Shown here: positions 55,340 through 64,000 of the stretch, piece by piece
Layout: each line of letters begins with the position of its first letter
Numbering within the stretch: position 1 is the first letter of the stretch
Translations under genes and position numbers: made by a program
DNA from: Candidatus Intricatilinea gracilis
Lineage (GTDB): Bacteria > Pseudomonadota > Gammaproteobacteria > Burkholderiales > Burkholderiaceae_C
Assembly (NCBI GenBank): GCA_016702605.1
Contig: JADJDQ010000003.1
Coordinates: 124,001 to 188,000, forward strand
Direction of reading: 5' to 3'
Length of the DNA stretch: 64,000 nucleotides
The notes under the pieces: generated by a model
Databases searched by the model: none
What the model was told of the DNA's origin: nothing
What the model saw: the letters and a program-made list of their open reading frames with translations, nothing else

Positions 55340-56863
55340 TCAGCCCAGGCCTAGCTTCGCGGCCAGGCCGATACGCTGCAACTTGCCGGTGGCGCCCTTG
55401 GGGATCTCTTCCATGAAGAGGATCTTCTTGGGCACCTTGTAGTCGGCGGCGCGTTTGGCGACGAAGTCCTGCAGCTCGCGTTCGGTGGCGGCCTGGCCTT
55501 CGCGCAGCACCACGACGGCGGCGACTTCTTCGCCGAGCTTGGGGTGCGGCATGCCGAAACACACCACCTGGGCGACGGCGGCGTGGTCCATCAGGATCTC
55601 GTCCACCTCGCGCGGGCTGATCTTCTCGCCGCCGCGGTTGATGATTTCCTTCAGCCGGCCGGTGATGCTGACGTAGCCTTCGGCGTCCATCACACCCTGG
55701 TCGCCGGTGCGGAACCAGCCGTTCTGGAAGGCTTCGGCATTGGCCTTGTCGTTGCTCTCGTAGCCGGCGGTCACGTTGGGGCCACGAATGACGATCTCGC
55801 CGGTATCACCGGCGGCGAGCAGGCTGCCGTCGGCGGCCATGATGGCCACTTCCGGTCCGGCGGCACGGCCCACCGTGCCGGGCTTGCGTGCGGCAGGCGG
55901 CAAGGGGTTGGACGCCATCTGGAGGGTGGCTTCGGTCATGCCGTAGGCCTCGATCAGCGGGGCGCCGAAGATGGCTTCGAGTTCGGTGATGACCTGCGGC
56001 GGCATCGAGCTCGACGACGACCGCATGAAACGCAGCGGGTGGCGCTTGATGATGTCGGTGTTCTTGCCGGCGCGGCTCACGATGGCCTGGTGCATGGTCG
56101 GCACGGCCGTGTACCAGCTGGGTTTGGCCTCGTCCATCCAGGCGAAGAACTTGAGGGCATTGAAGCCCGGCGTGCAGAACACCTGCGAGCCGGCCGACAG
56201 CGGCGCCAGCACCCCGGCGATGAGGCCGTGGATGTGGAACAGCGGCATGATGTTCAGGCCGCAGTCGGCGGAGGTGAATGCCAGCGTGCGGCTGATGTTC
56301 TGCGCCGAGGCGCACAGGTTGCGCTGCGACAGCGGCACGATCTTGGGCCGCGAGGTGGTGCCCGAGGTGTGCAGCACCATGGACACGTCGTCGGGCTGGG
56401 CATAACCACCGTTCGCGGCGGCGGTGGCACCGCTGGCCACACGCGCCTTCAGCACGAAGCTGCCGGCCGGTGCTCCGTCGGGCACGATCAGGTCGATGAG
56501 CGCGACGCCGAGCTTCTCGGCCACGCCGATGGCTGGCGAGGTGCTGCCGGCCTCGACGATCAGCGCCTTGGCGTTGAGGTCGCTGAGGTAGAACTCGAAC
56601 TCGTCGGCGCGGTAGGCCGGGTTGAGCGGGGCACTGGTGACGCCGCTGGCGCAGGCCATGTAGCAGGTGGCCATCTCGGGGCCGTTGGCCAGCACGATGG
56701 CGACGCGGTCGTTGCGGCCGATACCCAGGGCATTCAGGCTGGCCAGGGTGTCGGCAATCAGCTGGCGCAGCCCGGCGTGGCTGAGCGACTGGCGGCTGGG
56801 GGCGGAAATGGCGACGGCGCTGTCGGCGCCGGCCGCCAGCAGGTCTTTCAGACTGGTCAACAT
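55340..56863 (-). CDS. AMP-forming acyl-CoA synthetase, oxalate-CoA-ligase-like
   Basis: A 507-residue ANL-superfamily ligase. Motifs: HTSGTTSRPKIVPLSQRNL (ATP loop), FHIHGLIAGVLAPLSAGSQ, WYTAVPTMHQAIV, TGDQG, GRLKEIINRGGEKISPREVDE (hinge) and C-terminal catalytic Lys in IPKGATGKLQR. The F-H-x-H-G-L-x-A-G/x-L and WYTAVPTMHQ forms resemble yeast Pcs60/plant AAE3 oxalyl-CoA synthetases. The substrate is inferred. It heads the tct gene cluster on the same strand. The ATG at 56863 was chosen as the natural ANL start (MLTSLKDLL). Confidence 0.82.
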   Translation of the reverse strand: MLTSLKDLLAAGADSAVAISAPSRQSLSHAGLRQLIADTLASLNALGIGRNDRVAIVLANGPEMATCYMACASGVTSAPLNPAYRADEFEFYLSDLNAKALIVEAGSTSPAIGVAEKLGVALIDLIVPDGAPAGSFVLKARVASGATAAANGGYAQPDDVSMVLHTSGTTSRPKIVPLSQRNLCASAQNISRTLAFTSADCGLNIMPLFHIHGLIAGVLAPLSAGSQVFCTPGFNALKFFAWMDEAKPSWYTAVPTMHQAIVSRAGKNTDIIKRHPLRFMRSSSSSMPPQVITELEAIFGAPLIEAYGMTEATLQMASNPLPPAARKPGTVGRAAGPEVAIMAADGSLLAAGDTGEIVIRGPNVTAGYESNDKANAEAFQNGWFRTGDQGVMDAEGYVSITGRLKEIINRGGEKISPREVDEILMDHAAVAQVVCFGMPHPKLGEEVAAVVVLREGQAATERELQDFVAKRAADYKVPKKILFMEEIPKGATGKLQRIGLAAKLGLG

Positions 56864-57020
56864 CGAGGTACTCGGTATGCCAGGCAGCCACCTGCCGCAA
56901 GGCAGGTGCGTCCCTGAGTAAAGATTGGGGGGCAGCAAGCGCGCGGATTTTGCGCGTTACAGGCCGGGTTCACCCCAGTCTCACCGAGTGGTGCAGATGC
57001 AGCAATCAGGGCTTGCGAGA

Positions 57021-57061
57021 AGAAAAAACAACGACGCCAGGGCCTTGCGGCTCCTGGCGTC
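57021..57061 (-). terminator. Intrinsic terminator after carbonic anhydrase gene
   Basis: GACGCCAGG (57033-57041) pairs with CCTGGCGTC (57053-57061) around an 11-base loop. On the minus strand it is followed by GTTGTTTTTTC (57032 to 57022). It lies 47 bp past the carbonic anhydrase stop. Confidence 0.88.
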
Positions 57062-57108
57062 GGCCCGGCGCGGGCAACAGGCGCCGAAGGAACGGCGCCC
57101 GGCCAGAC

Positions 57109-58311
57109 TCAGTTCGACTCCTTGATCAACCGCCCACTCGGCTGCTGGATCGGCCGCGCGTTCATTGGGTACAGGCGCGCGAACAAGGCGATCTGCTCGG
57201 GCGACAACGGGGTGGGCTGCTTGATCACCATCCACAACACCCCTTCGCTGCACGGTGGCGTGGTGAGCGAGCCCATGTAGGTGTAGTACCGCCGATCGTC
57301 GGGCAGCAGCTGGTTCAGGTCGATCGGCACGGGTGAGGCCAGTTCGTCGTTGCGCTCGAGCGGCAGACTGTTCCACACCGCCTGCACCACCGGATGGTTG
57401 CGGCCCTGCTCGACCAGCACCGCCACCACGGCCAGTTTGCCTTCCAGGCTCTTGTGCACCAGGTGGATGACCATGTCGTAGCGGCGACCGTTGATGCGCT
57501 CCTCGGACGGGCGATGGAAGTGGAACTGCAGCAGCTCGAAGCGGCGCCCGCCCACCTCGATGGTGTTGCCGGGCTGCACATTGGCCTGGATGGTGTGGCC
57601 GTTGTCGACCACACCGAAGGGCACCGGCCGGTAGTCGAACTTGATCGGCTCGAGGTCGACCCTCAGACCACCGCGGATGTCGATCGGGCTCTGGCGCTGG
57701 CCGCTGGCGCAGGTGGCGAACTCGGGCTTCAGTTCTCCCCAGCGCGCCGGGCCACCGTCGCCGTCGTAGGCCCAGTGCACGTCGTGGGCGGCGTGTTCCT
57801 GCGCATCGGCCAGGCCGGCAGCGGCTGTCTTGCCGTGGGCGGACCTGGCCTGTTTGCCCGGCTTGTCGGCGGGGGTGCCGTGGCCGGACCGTTCGGCGGA
57901 CGGGGCGCGCGCCACCAGCTTCAAGGTGGGTGTCCGTGCCTGGGCGTCGCGCACGCTGCTGACCTTGTCGCTCAGCTTGCGCGCCAGGTCGTCCATGGAC
58001 ATCGGCTTGGCGCGTTCGCCCGGGCCGGGGCGGTTGTCGACCTCGGCGGACTTGCCCGCAGCGGGTCTTGACTCAGGCCTGATCGCCTCGGCCCTGCTTG
58101 CGCCGTGGCTGGAGGCCGCCGCCGATTTGGCAGGTGCACCATGGTCGTGCTGCGCAAACGCCGGCTGCAGCGGCCACAGCGCCAGGGCCGCCAGCACCAC
58201 GGCGGTGAATGCGGCGCTGACGGTCAGGCGCAGACGCGGCGAGGCTTCGGGCCAGCGGCAGGCACGCACCTGCGCAGGACGGACGGACTGAGAAGGCTGG
58301 GTGGGCGACAT
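57109..58311 (-). CDS. Alpha-class carbonic anhydrase with long N-terminal extension
   Basis: A 400-residue exported protein. A signal-like helix (about 28-52, ending FAQHD) is followed by a low-complexity Ala/Arg/Gly/His region (about 55-170) not found in ordinary bacterial alpha-carbonic anhydrases (about 220-250 residues). The catalytic domain has HWAYDGDGGPARWGEL, QSPIDI, zinc ligands His in LQFHFHRPSEE and a third in VIHLVHKSLEG, and TTPPCSEGVLWMV. It hydrates CO2 in the periplasm. An intrinsic terminator follows; the gene is transcribed alone. Confidence 0.88.
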   Translation of the reverse strand: MSPTQPSQSVRPAQVRACRWPEASPRLRLTVSAAFTAVVLAALALWPLQPAFAQHDHGAPAKSAAASSHGASRAEAIRPESRPAAGKSAEVDNRPGPGERAKPMSMDDLARKLSDKVSSVRDAQARTPTLKLVARAPSAERSGHGTPADKPGKQARSAHGKTAAAGLADAQEHAAHDVHWAYDGDGGPARWGELKPEFATCASGQRQSPIDIRGGLRVDLEPIKFDYRPVPFGVVDNGHTIQANVQPGNTIEVGGRRFELLQFHFHRPSEERINGRRYDMVIHLVHKSLEGKLAVVAVLVEQGRNHPVVQAVWNSLPLERNDELASPVPIDLNQLLPDDRRYYTYMGSLTTPPCSEGVLWMVIKQPTPLSPEQIALFARLYPMNARPIQQPSGRLIKESN

Positions 58312-58451
58312 GGCAAGGGCTCCGGCAACGGGGCGACGCAGGCTGCGTCTGGCCTTGCTTTCGGCGCTGGCGGGGTCGACTTGAGTGCGGCAACCGCGCG
58401 CACCGCGCAGATTTGCCGGTTGCGGGATGGGTCAGCGGGGTCAGCTGTCGA

Positions 58452-59714
58452 TCAGGCGCCGTCGCCCGGCAGGTTGCGCTTGACGTATTGCCAGGCGACA
58501 AAACCCACCATCATGAACAGCGCCGACACCACCGCCAGTCCGCCGGCGTCGTGCATCACCAGCGGGGCGGCCACCCCGGCCACCAGCGCGTTGGCGGCGC
58601 TGCCCACGGTGGCCTGCAGCGACGAGGCCATGCCGCGGCGATCGGGGAACAGGTCGAGCACCATCAAGGTGACGGCCGGTACCAGCAGCGCCCAGCCCAG
58701 GCTGTACAGCGTGATCGGCAGCAGCGCCCACGGAAACGTCATCGTGAAGCCGAGGTTGCCGATCAGGTTGGTGATGGTCGCCACGATCAGGATGATGAAA
58801 CCGGCGCGCACCTGGCGCCGCCGCGAGAGTCTGCCGGCCAGCCGCCCGCTCAGCCAGGCGCCGACCATGATGCCGCCGATGTTGAGCAGGAAGAACCAGT
58901 AGAACTCGGTCGGCGCCAGCCCGAGCAGTTCACCCAGGTAGACCGGCGCACTCAGCACGTACAGGAACATGCCGTTGAACGGCACACCCGAGGCCAGCGC
59001 CAGCAGCCAGAAGCGCCGGCTGCCACCGAGTTGCACATAACCTCGCATGAGGTGGCGCACCTCGAAGGGCTGGCGCTGCGCCTTGGCCAGTGTTTCGGGC
59101 AGGGCGCGCCACACACCCAGCCAGATCGCCACACCCACCAGGGCCAGGAACCAGAACACCGCACGCCAGCCGAGTGTCACGAACAGCCAGCCGCCGATGA
59201 TCGGCGCCACGGCCGGCGCGACGCCGAAGTAGATGGTGACCAGCGACATCATGCGTTGTGCGTCGGCCGGCGGGTACAGATCGCGGATGACGGCGCGCGA
59301 CACCACGATGCCGGCGCCAGTCGACATGCCCTGCAGCGCTCGATAAAACACCAGCGTCCCGACATGCTCCGACAAGGCACAACCGATGGACGCCAGCGTG
59401 AACATGGCCACCCCGGCCAGCACCACCGGGCGGCGCCCGAAGCTGTCGGCCAGTGCGCCGTGGAACAGGTTCATCATCGCGAACCCGAGCAGGTAGGCCG
59501 ACAAGGTCTGCTGCATCTGCAGCGGTGTGGCGTCCAGCGAGCGGGCGATGCCGGCAAAGGCCGGCAGGTAGGTGTCGACCGCAAACGGGCCGAGAGTGCC
59601 CAGGCTGGCCAGCAGCACCGCCAGCATCCAGCGCGGGTTGCGCCACAGCCGCGACGGCTGGCCCGGCGGACTGGTGGCCGAAGCGGCGGTGGGCGGCGGG
59701 TCGGCGGGTGTCAT
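58452..59714 (-). CDS. Bcr/CflA-family MFS multidrug exporter
   Basis: A 420-residue 12-helix transporter. The family signature TYLPAFAGIARSLDATPLQM starts helix 1-2, GALADSFGRRPVVLAG is the loop 2-3 motif, and helix 4-5 has FYRALQGMSTGAGIVVSRA. Members export chloramphenicol, bicyclomycin or other drugs with protons. It lies on the same strand between the carbonic anhydrase and the EamA exporter genes but is separated from each by more than 100 bp, so an operon is not evident. Confidence 0.9.
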   Translation of the reverse strand: MTPADPPPTAASATSPPGQPSRLWRNPRWMLAVLLASLGTLGPFAVDTYLPAFAGIARSLDATPLQMQQTLSAYLLGFAMMNLFHGALADSFGRRPVVLAGVAMFTLASIGCALSEHVGTLVFYRALQGMSTGAGIVVSRAVIRDLYPPADAQRMMSLVTIYFGVAPAVAPIIGGWLFVTLGWRAVFWFLALVGVAIWLGVWRALPETLAKAQRQPFEVRHLMRGYVQLGGSRRFWLLALASGVPFNGMFLYVLSAPVYLGELLGLAPTEFYWFFLLNIGGIMVGAWLSGRLAGRLSRRRQVRAGFIILIVATITNLIGNLGFTMTFPWALLPITLYSLGWALLVPAVTLMVLDLFPDRRGMASSLQATVGSAANALVAGVAAPLVMHDAGGLAVVSALFMMVGFVAWQYVKRNLPGDGA

Positions 59715-59814
59715 GGTCGGGGCGGCGGGCCAGTGTAGGGGCGTGACCGCTCGACGGTCGCACGTTCGACGCGCCGGCGCACGTGCCGGCTCGCGCGCGC
59801 GTCGAGCCGCCGGC

Positions 59815-60861
59815 TCACGCGCTGTGGTCCTGCACCACCAGCGGCTCCGGCCTCACCCGCAAGGCCAGCATGACCCCCGCCACCAGCAGGGCGATGCCCA
59901 GCAGCGTCGGCAGGCCCGGCCAACGCCCGCGCAACACATAGGCGTAGGCCAGCGCCGACAGTGTCTCGAACACGATGAGCTGACCGGCCAGCGAGGTGGG
60001 CAGGCGCTGGCTGGCTTCGTTCCAGCACAAGGTGCCGAGCCACGAGGCAAACAGGCCGATGGCGAACATGAGGCCGACAAAGTAGACCGGGCGCGGGCCG
60101 AACGGCATGTCGAAAGCACCTGCGGCGCCGTTTCCGGCAGCGGTCGCCATCCCCTGGGTCGACTGCCAGAGCCAGAACAGGCCGTAACCGATCAGCGCCA
60201 GCGGCAAGGTGGCGATGCCTTGCGCCGTGGCCCAGGTGCGCGGGCTGCGGTCCGGGTGGGCACGCAACCAGTCGGCGTTGCGCAGCGGGTACCAGGTCCA
60301 GCAGATGACGGCCCCGACGGCCAGCAGTGCACCGACCAGGTAGCGCCCGAGCGCAACGCCCGAGTCGTCGGCCTGGCCGGCGGCAGCTGCGGCGGCAGCG
60401 CTGGCGGCACCCGCCGCGTACATCTCGCCGATTTCGACCTGGTTGACCAGCGCGATGCCGGCGCCGATGAGGATCAGGCTGGGCAGCAGGCGCAACCAGG
60501 GCAGGCGGCCATCACGCCGGGCGTCGCGCAAATTGGAGCTGACGGCGATCACGACAGGCAGCGTGCCGATGATCATGGTGGGTAGCGGCGCACCGGCACG
60601 TTGGATGGCCGACGCGAGAAACGCGTAATAGACGAGGTTGCCCACGGCCGCCAGTTCGAGCGCGGCCCACCAGTCGGCGCGTGTCAGTTGGCCGAGGCGC
60701 CGACGGTCGAGCCAGGCCAGCGGCAGCGCGATCAGGCCGAAGGCCAGATATCGTCCGAAGGATTGCAGCAGCGCCGGGTAGTCGGGCAGCAGCAACGGGC
60801 CGACGAAGACCAGCCCCCACATCAGGCCGGCGGCAAGGGCGAACAGGGTTCCGGTGAGCAT
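59815..60861 (-). CDS. EamA-family DMT exporter
   Basis: A 348-residue protein with ten hydrophobic segments in two five-helix repeats. The first repeat starts FALAAGLMWGLVFVGPLLLPD; an Ala-rich loop lies at about 150-170; the second repeat includes FVGLMFAIGLFASWLGTLCWNEAS. DMT exporters move amino acids, nucleosides or other metabolites. The substrate is unknown. Divergent from the DUF6600 gene, with 229 bp between them. Confidence 0.82.
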   Translation of the reverse strand: MLTGTLFALAAGLMWGLVFVGPLLLPDYPALLQSFGRYLAFGLIALPLAWLDRRRLGQLTRADWWAALELAAVGNLVYYAFLASAIQRAGAPLPTMIIGTLPVVIAVSSNLRDARRDGRLPWLRLLPSLILIGAGIALVNQVEIGEMYAAGAASAAAAAAAGQADDSGVALGRYLVGALLAVGAVICWTWYPLRNADWLRAHPDRSPRTWATAQGIATLPLALIGYGLFWLWQSTQGMATAAGNGAAGAFDMPFGPRPVYFVGLMFAIGLFASWLGTLCWNEASQRLPTSLAGQLIVFETLSALAYAYVLRGRWPGLPTLLGIALLVAGVMLALRVRPEPLVVQDHSA

Positions 60862-61090
60862 CGACGGTCGGGGCCAGGGTCAAGCAAAGCCGCGCATCAT
60901 GACACCCCGCAGCACCCCGGACCAGAGCGGCGACCACGCCGCGGGCCCACCCGGGTCGGCTGGGCGGGTGGGGTGCGGCGCCAGGCTCGGTGCCACAAAA
61001 CGAAACAAGCCGACGCGCCTGCCGGTCGGCGCCGCCCCACACTCGGCCGTTGTAGACCAAGGGCAGAGCGCCCGCTGCAGGAGTTCAGTC

Positions 61091-63655
61091 ATGCGATCCG
61101 TTGTTGCCACACCCGCCGATCGACCATCAGTGCCCAGCCCCGAGGGAGGCTCCGCCGTGCCTGATGTACTGGCTCCGGCACTGGCTGCGTCGCTGGCTGC
61201 GGCTTCGGCACCGGCCGTGTCGGGGGCCAGACCATCGCGGCCGGCTGGCGCCCGGCCGGCATCACGCCTGTGGCGCCTGGCGCTGGCGCGGTGGCGTACC
61301 GGTGCCCCCGGCGGCAGTGTCAGCCTGAGCAGCCTGCTGCTGCAGGCGCTGGCCGTGGTGGTGCTGCTGGTACTGGCGCTGGGCCTGGCCGGCTCACCGG
61401 CACGTGCTGCCGACGATGACGACAGCGTGGTCGATCCGCCCGCCCGCGTCGGCCGGGTCGCCCGCACCGAAGGTTGGGTGACGCTGCAAAGCCACGACAA
61501 CGACGAATCCATCGATTCACCGCGCAACTGGCCCCTCACCACCGGTGATGTGGTTGCCACCGGCGACTTCGCCAACGCCGAACTGCGGGTCGGCGCCAGC
61601 GTGTTTCGCATCGGCGAGAACGCCCGGCTGCAGTTTGTGCGGCTGGACGACGACGCGATCGAGATCCATCTTCAACGCGGCTCACTCGCCCTGCTGCTGA
61701 ACAGCTACGACGCCGCGCGTGAAGTCACGGTGAGCAGCGCGGCCGGGCGTTTCCTGCCGCTGGGTGAAGGGTTCTTTCGCATCGACGCCAGCCCCACACC
61801 CGGCGCCACTGCCTGGCGCAGCGGCCTGCAGGTCGATCAGGCCGGCGCCACCTTCACACTCAAGCCCGGCCAATACGCCGAGTTGTATCTCGACGGAGGC
61901 TGGCGCCCGGGCAGCCCGGTATCGGACGAGTTTGCCCAGTGGTCGATGCGCCCCGACACACCGGCGCCGGCCAGCGAGGCCGCGCTGCTGCCGCCCGACA
62001 TGACGGGAGTCGAGGATCTGCGCGACCACGGCGACTGGCAACGGTCGCCCGACTGGGGCATGGTCTGGTATCCGCGCACGGTGGCAGTCGACTGGGCCCC
62101 CTACCGCGAAGGCCGCTGGGCCTGGGTCGCCCCCTGGGGCTGGACCTGGGTCGACGACGCGCCCTGGGGGTTCGCCCCGTTCCACTACGGCCGCTGGGTG
62201 CAATGGCGCGGCCGCTGGGGCTGGTGCCCGGGTGAATACACCCATCGCCCGGTCTACTCACCGGCACTGGTGGCCTGGGCCGACCAGCCACCACCACGCA
62301 GCGGCGTGAGCATCAACATCAACATCGGCCGCTCGATGGTGTGGTTCCCGCTCGCACCACGCGAGATGTATGTGCCCAGCTACCGAGCCACGCCGCGTTA
62401 CCGCGACGTGGTGAACCGGCCCTATGTGCGCCAGCCGATGCCACGTGCCGACGAGCGCCGCTTCGACCACGGCCCGCGGCGCATCGGCACACCGCCGGTC
62501 TACCGCTACGCCCGGGTCGAGGGTGCCCGCACCATGTTGCCGCGCAATGTGTTCGAGCAGGCGCGCAAACCGGTCGACGCCGTACGCCGACATGTGGAGC
62601 CGCCGCGGTTTCGGGGCCAGCCGCCGCCGTCGCGCGAGATGGTCCCGATCCGCATCACACCCGATCGCAACCCCGGCCGCCAACCCGACGGCACACCAGG
62701 CCGGCCCGGCGACCGCGCGGACCGTGGCGAACGTGGCCGTGACGGCGCTGCACGCGACAACCGGGACAACCGTGACGAACGCGGTGTACCCGCCCGGCCA
62801 CAGGCTCCGGCCATCGTCGTGCGACCTGTGCCCGGAGCACCTGTGACGCCCAGCCGCGAAGCGCCGTCCGTCAGGCCCGTCGCGCCGCAGCCGCAAGCGC
62901 AGCAGCCATCTCAGCTTCAACCGCAGATCCAGCCACCGGCCCAGACCGGGCCGGCGCAGCGGGTGCCGGTGCCACAAGCGCCGCAGCAACGTGCCGACCG
63001 GCCCGGTGACAACCGTGGCGGCGGCGCGGACGGGCGGCCCGACATGCGTCCACCGGCGCAGCGGGATGACCGCGGTGAACGTCCCGAGCGTGGCGAACGT
63101 GGCGAGCCACGCAACGATGGCCGAGGCGACAACCGCAGCGGCCTGCCGCGCGGCGACAACCGCGGTCGCGAACGTGCACCGGCGTCCAACACACCGGCAC
63201 CGGCCGCAGCCGTGGTACCAGCCATCGTGGCGCCATCACCGGCTCAGCCTCAGGTGCAAGCGCCAGCCCAGCAGCAGCCACAAGCACCGGCGCAACCCCG
63301 GTTTCAGCCAGCACCGCAACAGCAACAGCAACCGCGGCCTGGCATCAACATGCCGGCGCCCATGGCACCAGCGCCGGCCCGTGCAATTGCGCCCGCACCA
63401 GCACCGGCGCCGGTACCGGCACCGATGGTTGTGCCGGCACGCCCGGCACCGCCGGCACCTGCGCCGCGTGCCCCGGCAGCACCCGCCGCGCCGGTGGTTG
63501 TGCCACAAGCACCCGCGCCTGCCGCCGTGGCGCCAGCACCTGTCGCCAGACCTGCCCCGGCCCGGCCCGCACCTGCAGTCGAACCTGCACCCGAACGACG
63601 CCCAGGCGGCGGCAACAGCGACCAGCGTCAGCGCCGCGGCGACCAACAACGCTGA
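61091..63655 (+). CDS. DUF6600/FecR-like protein with Pro/Ala-rich repeats
   Basis: An 854-residue protein. Residues 1-110 contain a hydrophobic segment (LLLQALAVVVLLVLALGLAG) that acts as signal or membrane anchor, then a FecR-like beta domain (about 115-260) with GRVARTEGWVTLQSH and LTTGDVVATGDFANAELRVG. DUF6600 follows with repeated tryptophan-rich units (YREGRWAWVAPWGWTWVDD, WGFAPFHYGRWVQWRGRW). The C-terminal 350 residues are low complexity: Arg/Asp/Asn-rich (RDNRDNRDER), then Pro/Ala/Gln repeats. AGGAG is seven bases before the ATG. Function unknown, probably envelope-associated. Confidence 0.75.
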   Translation: MRSVVATPADRPSVPSPEGGSAVPDVLAPALAASLAAASAPAVSGARPSRPAGARPASRLWRLALARWRTGAPGGSVSLSSLLLQALAVVVLLVLALGLAGSPARAADDDDSVVDPPARVGRVARTEGWVTLQSHDNDESIDSPRNWPLTTGDVVATGDFANAELRVGASVFRIGENARLQFVRLDDDAIEIHLQRGSLALLLNSYDAAREVTVSSAAGRFLPLGEGFFRIDASPTPGATAWRSGLQVDQAGATFTLKPGQYAELYLDGGWRPGSPVSDEFAQWSMRPDTPAPASEAALLPPDMTGVEDLRDHGDWQRSPDWGMVWYPRTVAVDWAPYREGRWAWVAPWGWTWVDDAPWGFAPFHYGRWVQWRGRWGWCPGEYTHRPVYSPALVAWADQPPPRSGVSININIGRSMVWFPLAPREMYVPSYRATPRYRDVVNRPYVRQPMPRADERRFDHGPRRIGTPPVYRYARVEGARTMLPRNVFEQARKPVDAVRRHVEPPRFRGQPPPSREMVPIRITPDRNPGRQPDGTPGRPGDRADRGERGRDGAARDNRDNRDERGVPARPQAPAIVVRPVPGAPVTPSREAPSVRPVAPQPQAQQPSQLQPQIQPPAQTGPAQRVPVPQAPQQRADRPGDNRGGGADGRPDMRPPAQRDDRGERPERGERGEPRNDGRGDNRSGLPRGDNRGRERAPASNTPAPAAAVVPAIVAPSPAQPQVQAPAQQQPQAPAQPRFQPAPQQQQQPRPGINMPAPMAPAPARAIAPAPAPAPVPAPMVVPARPAPPAPAPRAPAAPAAPVVVPQAPAPAAVAPAPVARPAPARPAPAVEPAPERRPGGGNSDQRQRRGDQQR

Positions 63656-63673
63656 ATCACGGGCGCAAATATC

Positions 63674-63707
63674 AAGGCGCCGCCGGGTCCGACCCGTGCG
63701 GCGCCTT
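63674..63707 (+). terminator. Probable intrinsic terminator after DUF6600 gene
   Basis: AAGGCGCCGC (63674-63683) pairs with GCGGCGCCTT (63698-63707), with a further inner CGGGT/ACCCG stem. It is followed by GTGATTTC, only modestly T-rich. It lies 19 bp past the DUF6600 stop and could also serve the opposing gatA gene. Confidence 0.7.
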
Positions 63708-63826
63708 GTGATTTCAGGTGAGGTCAGGTGGCATCGACTAGTTGCCAGGTGCGACGATGGAGCCGGCTGGCGTCAGGCGGCGTCGGGTGCTGTCAGCCGG
63801 ACGGTGCGACGCCCGGCAGCTCGCCC

Positions 63827-64000
63827 TCAGGCCAGCGTCGCCGGTGCCTGCAGGTGCCAGTCGGTGGCCTGCTGCAACTGGTGGCCGACCTGCAGCAGCT
63901 CGGCTTCGCGCCAGTAATTGCCGATCAGCTGCAGGCCCACCGGCAGACCGTCGCTGAAGCCGGCCGGCAGGCTCATGCCCGGCAGGCCGGCCAGGCTGGC
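63827..64000 (-). CDS. gatA: Glutamyl-tRNA(Gln) amidotransferase subunit A, C-terminal fragment
   Basis: The last 57 codons of an amidase-signature protein, cut by the window end. The readable sequence, LAGLPGMSLPAGFSDGLPVG followed by LQLIGNYWREAELLQVGHQLQQATDWH, is characteristic of the end of GatA, which releases ammonia from glutamine to amidate Glu-tRNAGln or Asp-tRNAAsn. The stop TGA is at 63829 to 63827. Convergent with the DUF6600 gene. Confidence 0.85.
   Translation of the reverse strand, partial: ASLAGLPGMSLPAGFSDGLPVGLQLIGNYWREAELLQVGHQLQQATDWHLQAPATLA

Noticed and set aside
62700..63640. Tandem repeats in the DUF6600 gene as a CRISPR or regulatory array
   Set aside because: The repetition reflects Pro/Ala and Arg/Asp/Asn codons in frame; units are irregular and lack constant spacers.

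Overview
The window is high-GC DNA with dense, mostly operonic genes. The families present (Bug/TctC periplasmic binding protein, CrbS-like SSS-domain kinase, PQQ operon, DUF1289, DUF6600) point to a betaproteobacterium of the order Burkholderiales, plausibly the Leptothrix/Sphaerotilus/Rubrivivax side. This is inferred from protein families only; no rRNA or tRNA gene was seen.

1-26 kb is a solute-uptake and signalling region. After the tail of a YbaK/EbsC-type protein and a DUF1289 gene come a cNMP/CBS/DUF294 putative nucleotidyltransferase and a DEDDh exonuclease in tandem, then an orphan hybrid histidine kinase, yjcH-actP (acetate-type symporter), an MHS-family transporter and a second DUF294 protein. 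A long minus-strand operon (20.74 to 13.01 kb) encodes two small membrane proteins, a CrbS/CbrA-like SSS-STAC histidine kinase (frameshifted), a receiver-only response regulator, a membrane-bound pseudo-kinase fused to a DEDDh exonuclease, and a SulP transporter. A second SSS symporter with its DUF4212 partner and a NarX/LuxR-type two-component system follow.

26-34 kb is the PQQ biosynthesis operon pqqABCD plus two pqqE copies. The proximal pqqE is frameshifted by one missing T and is separated from pqqD by a 74-bp insertion flanked by ATGAGCG repeats. The distal pqqE is intact and overlaps a remnant of a second pqqD. Between them, on the opposite strand, lies a polyglycine FG-GAP lipoprotein gene interrupted by an in-frame amber codon. 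The pqqE cores are almost identical while both ends diverge, which looks like gene conversion.

34-47.5 kb is mixed accessory DNA: a methyltransferase, Dcp peptidase, VOC protein, TPR protein, SRPBCC protein, several orphan lipoproteins, GNAT, a YkgJ-type cysteine-cluster protein, VapBC, a possible HEPN-type protein and three remnants of IS110-type elements. By eye the GC content falls between about 39.5 and 47.2 kb.

47.5-64 kb returns to metabolic genes: tartrate dehydrogenase, a DUF885 protein, a minus-strand cluster of oxalate-CoA-ligase-like enzyme, TctC-TctB-TctA and ketopantoate-reductase-like protein, then an alpha-carbonic anhydrase, a Bcr/CflA-type MFS pump, an EamA exporter, a long DUF6600 protein and the C-terminus of gatA.

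The most intriguing possibility is functional: DUF294 putative nucleotidyltransferases and DEDDh exonucleases recur beside SSS symporters and an SSS-domain kinase, which suggests nucleotide-based control of uptake. This is a hypothesis; the genes and their order are what the sequence shows.
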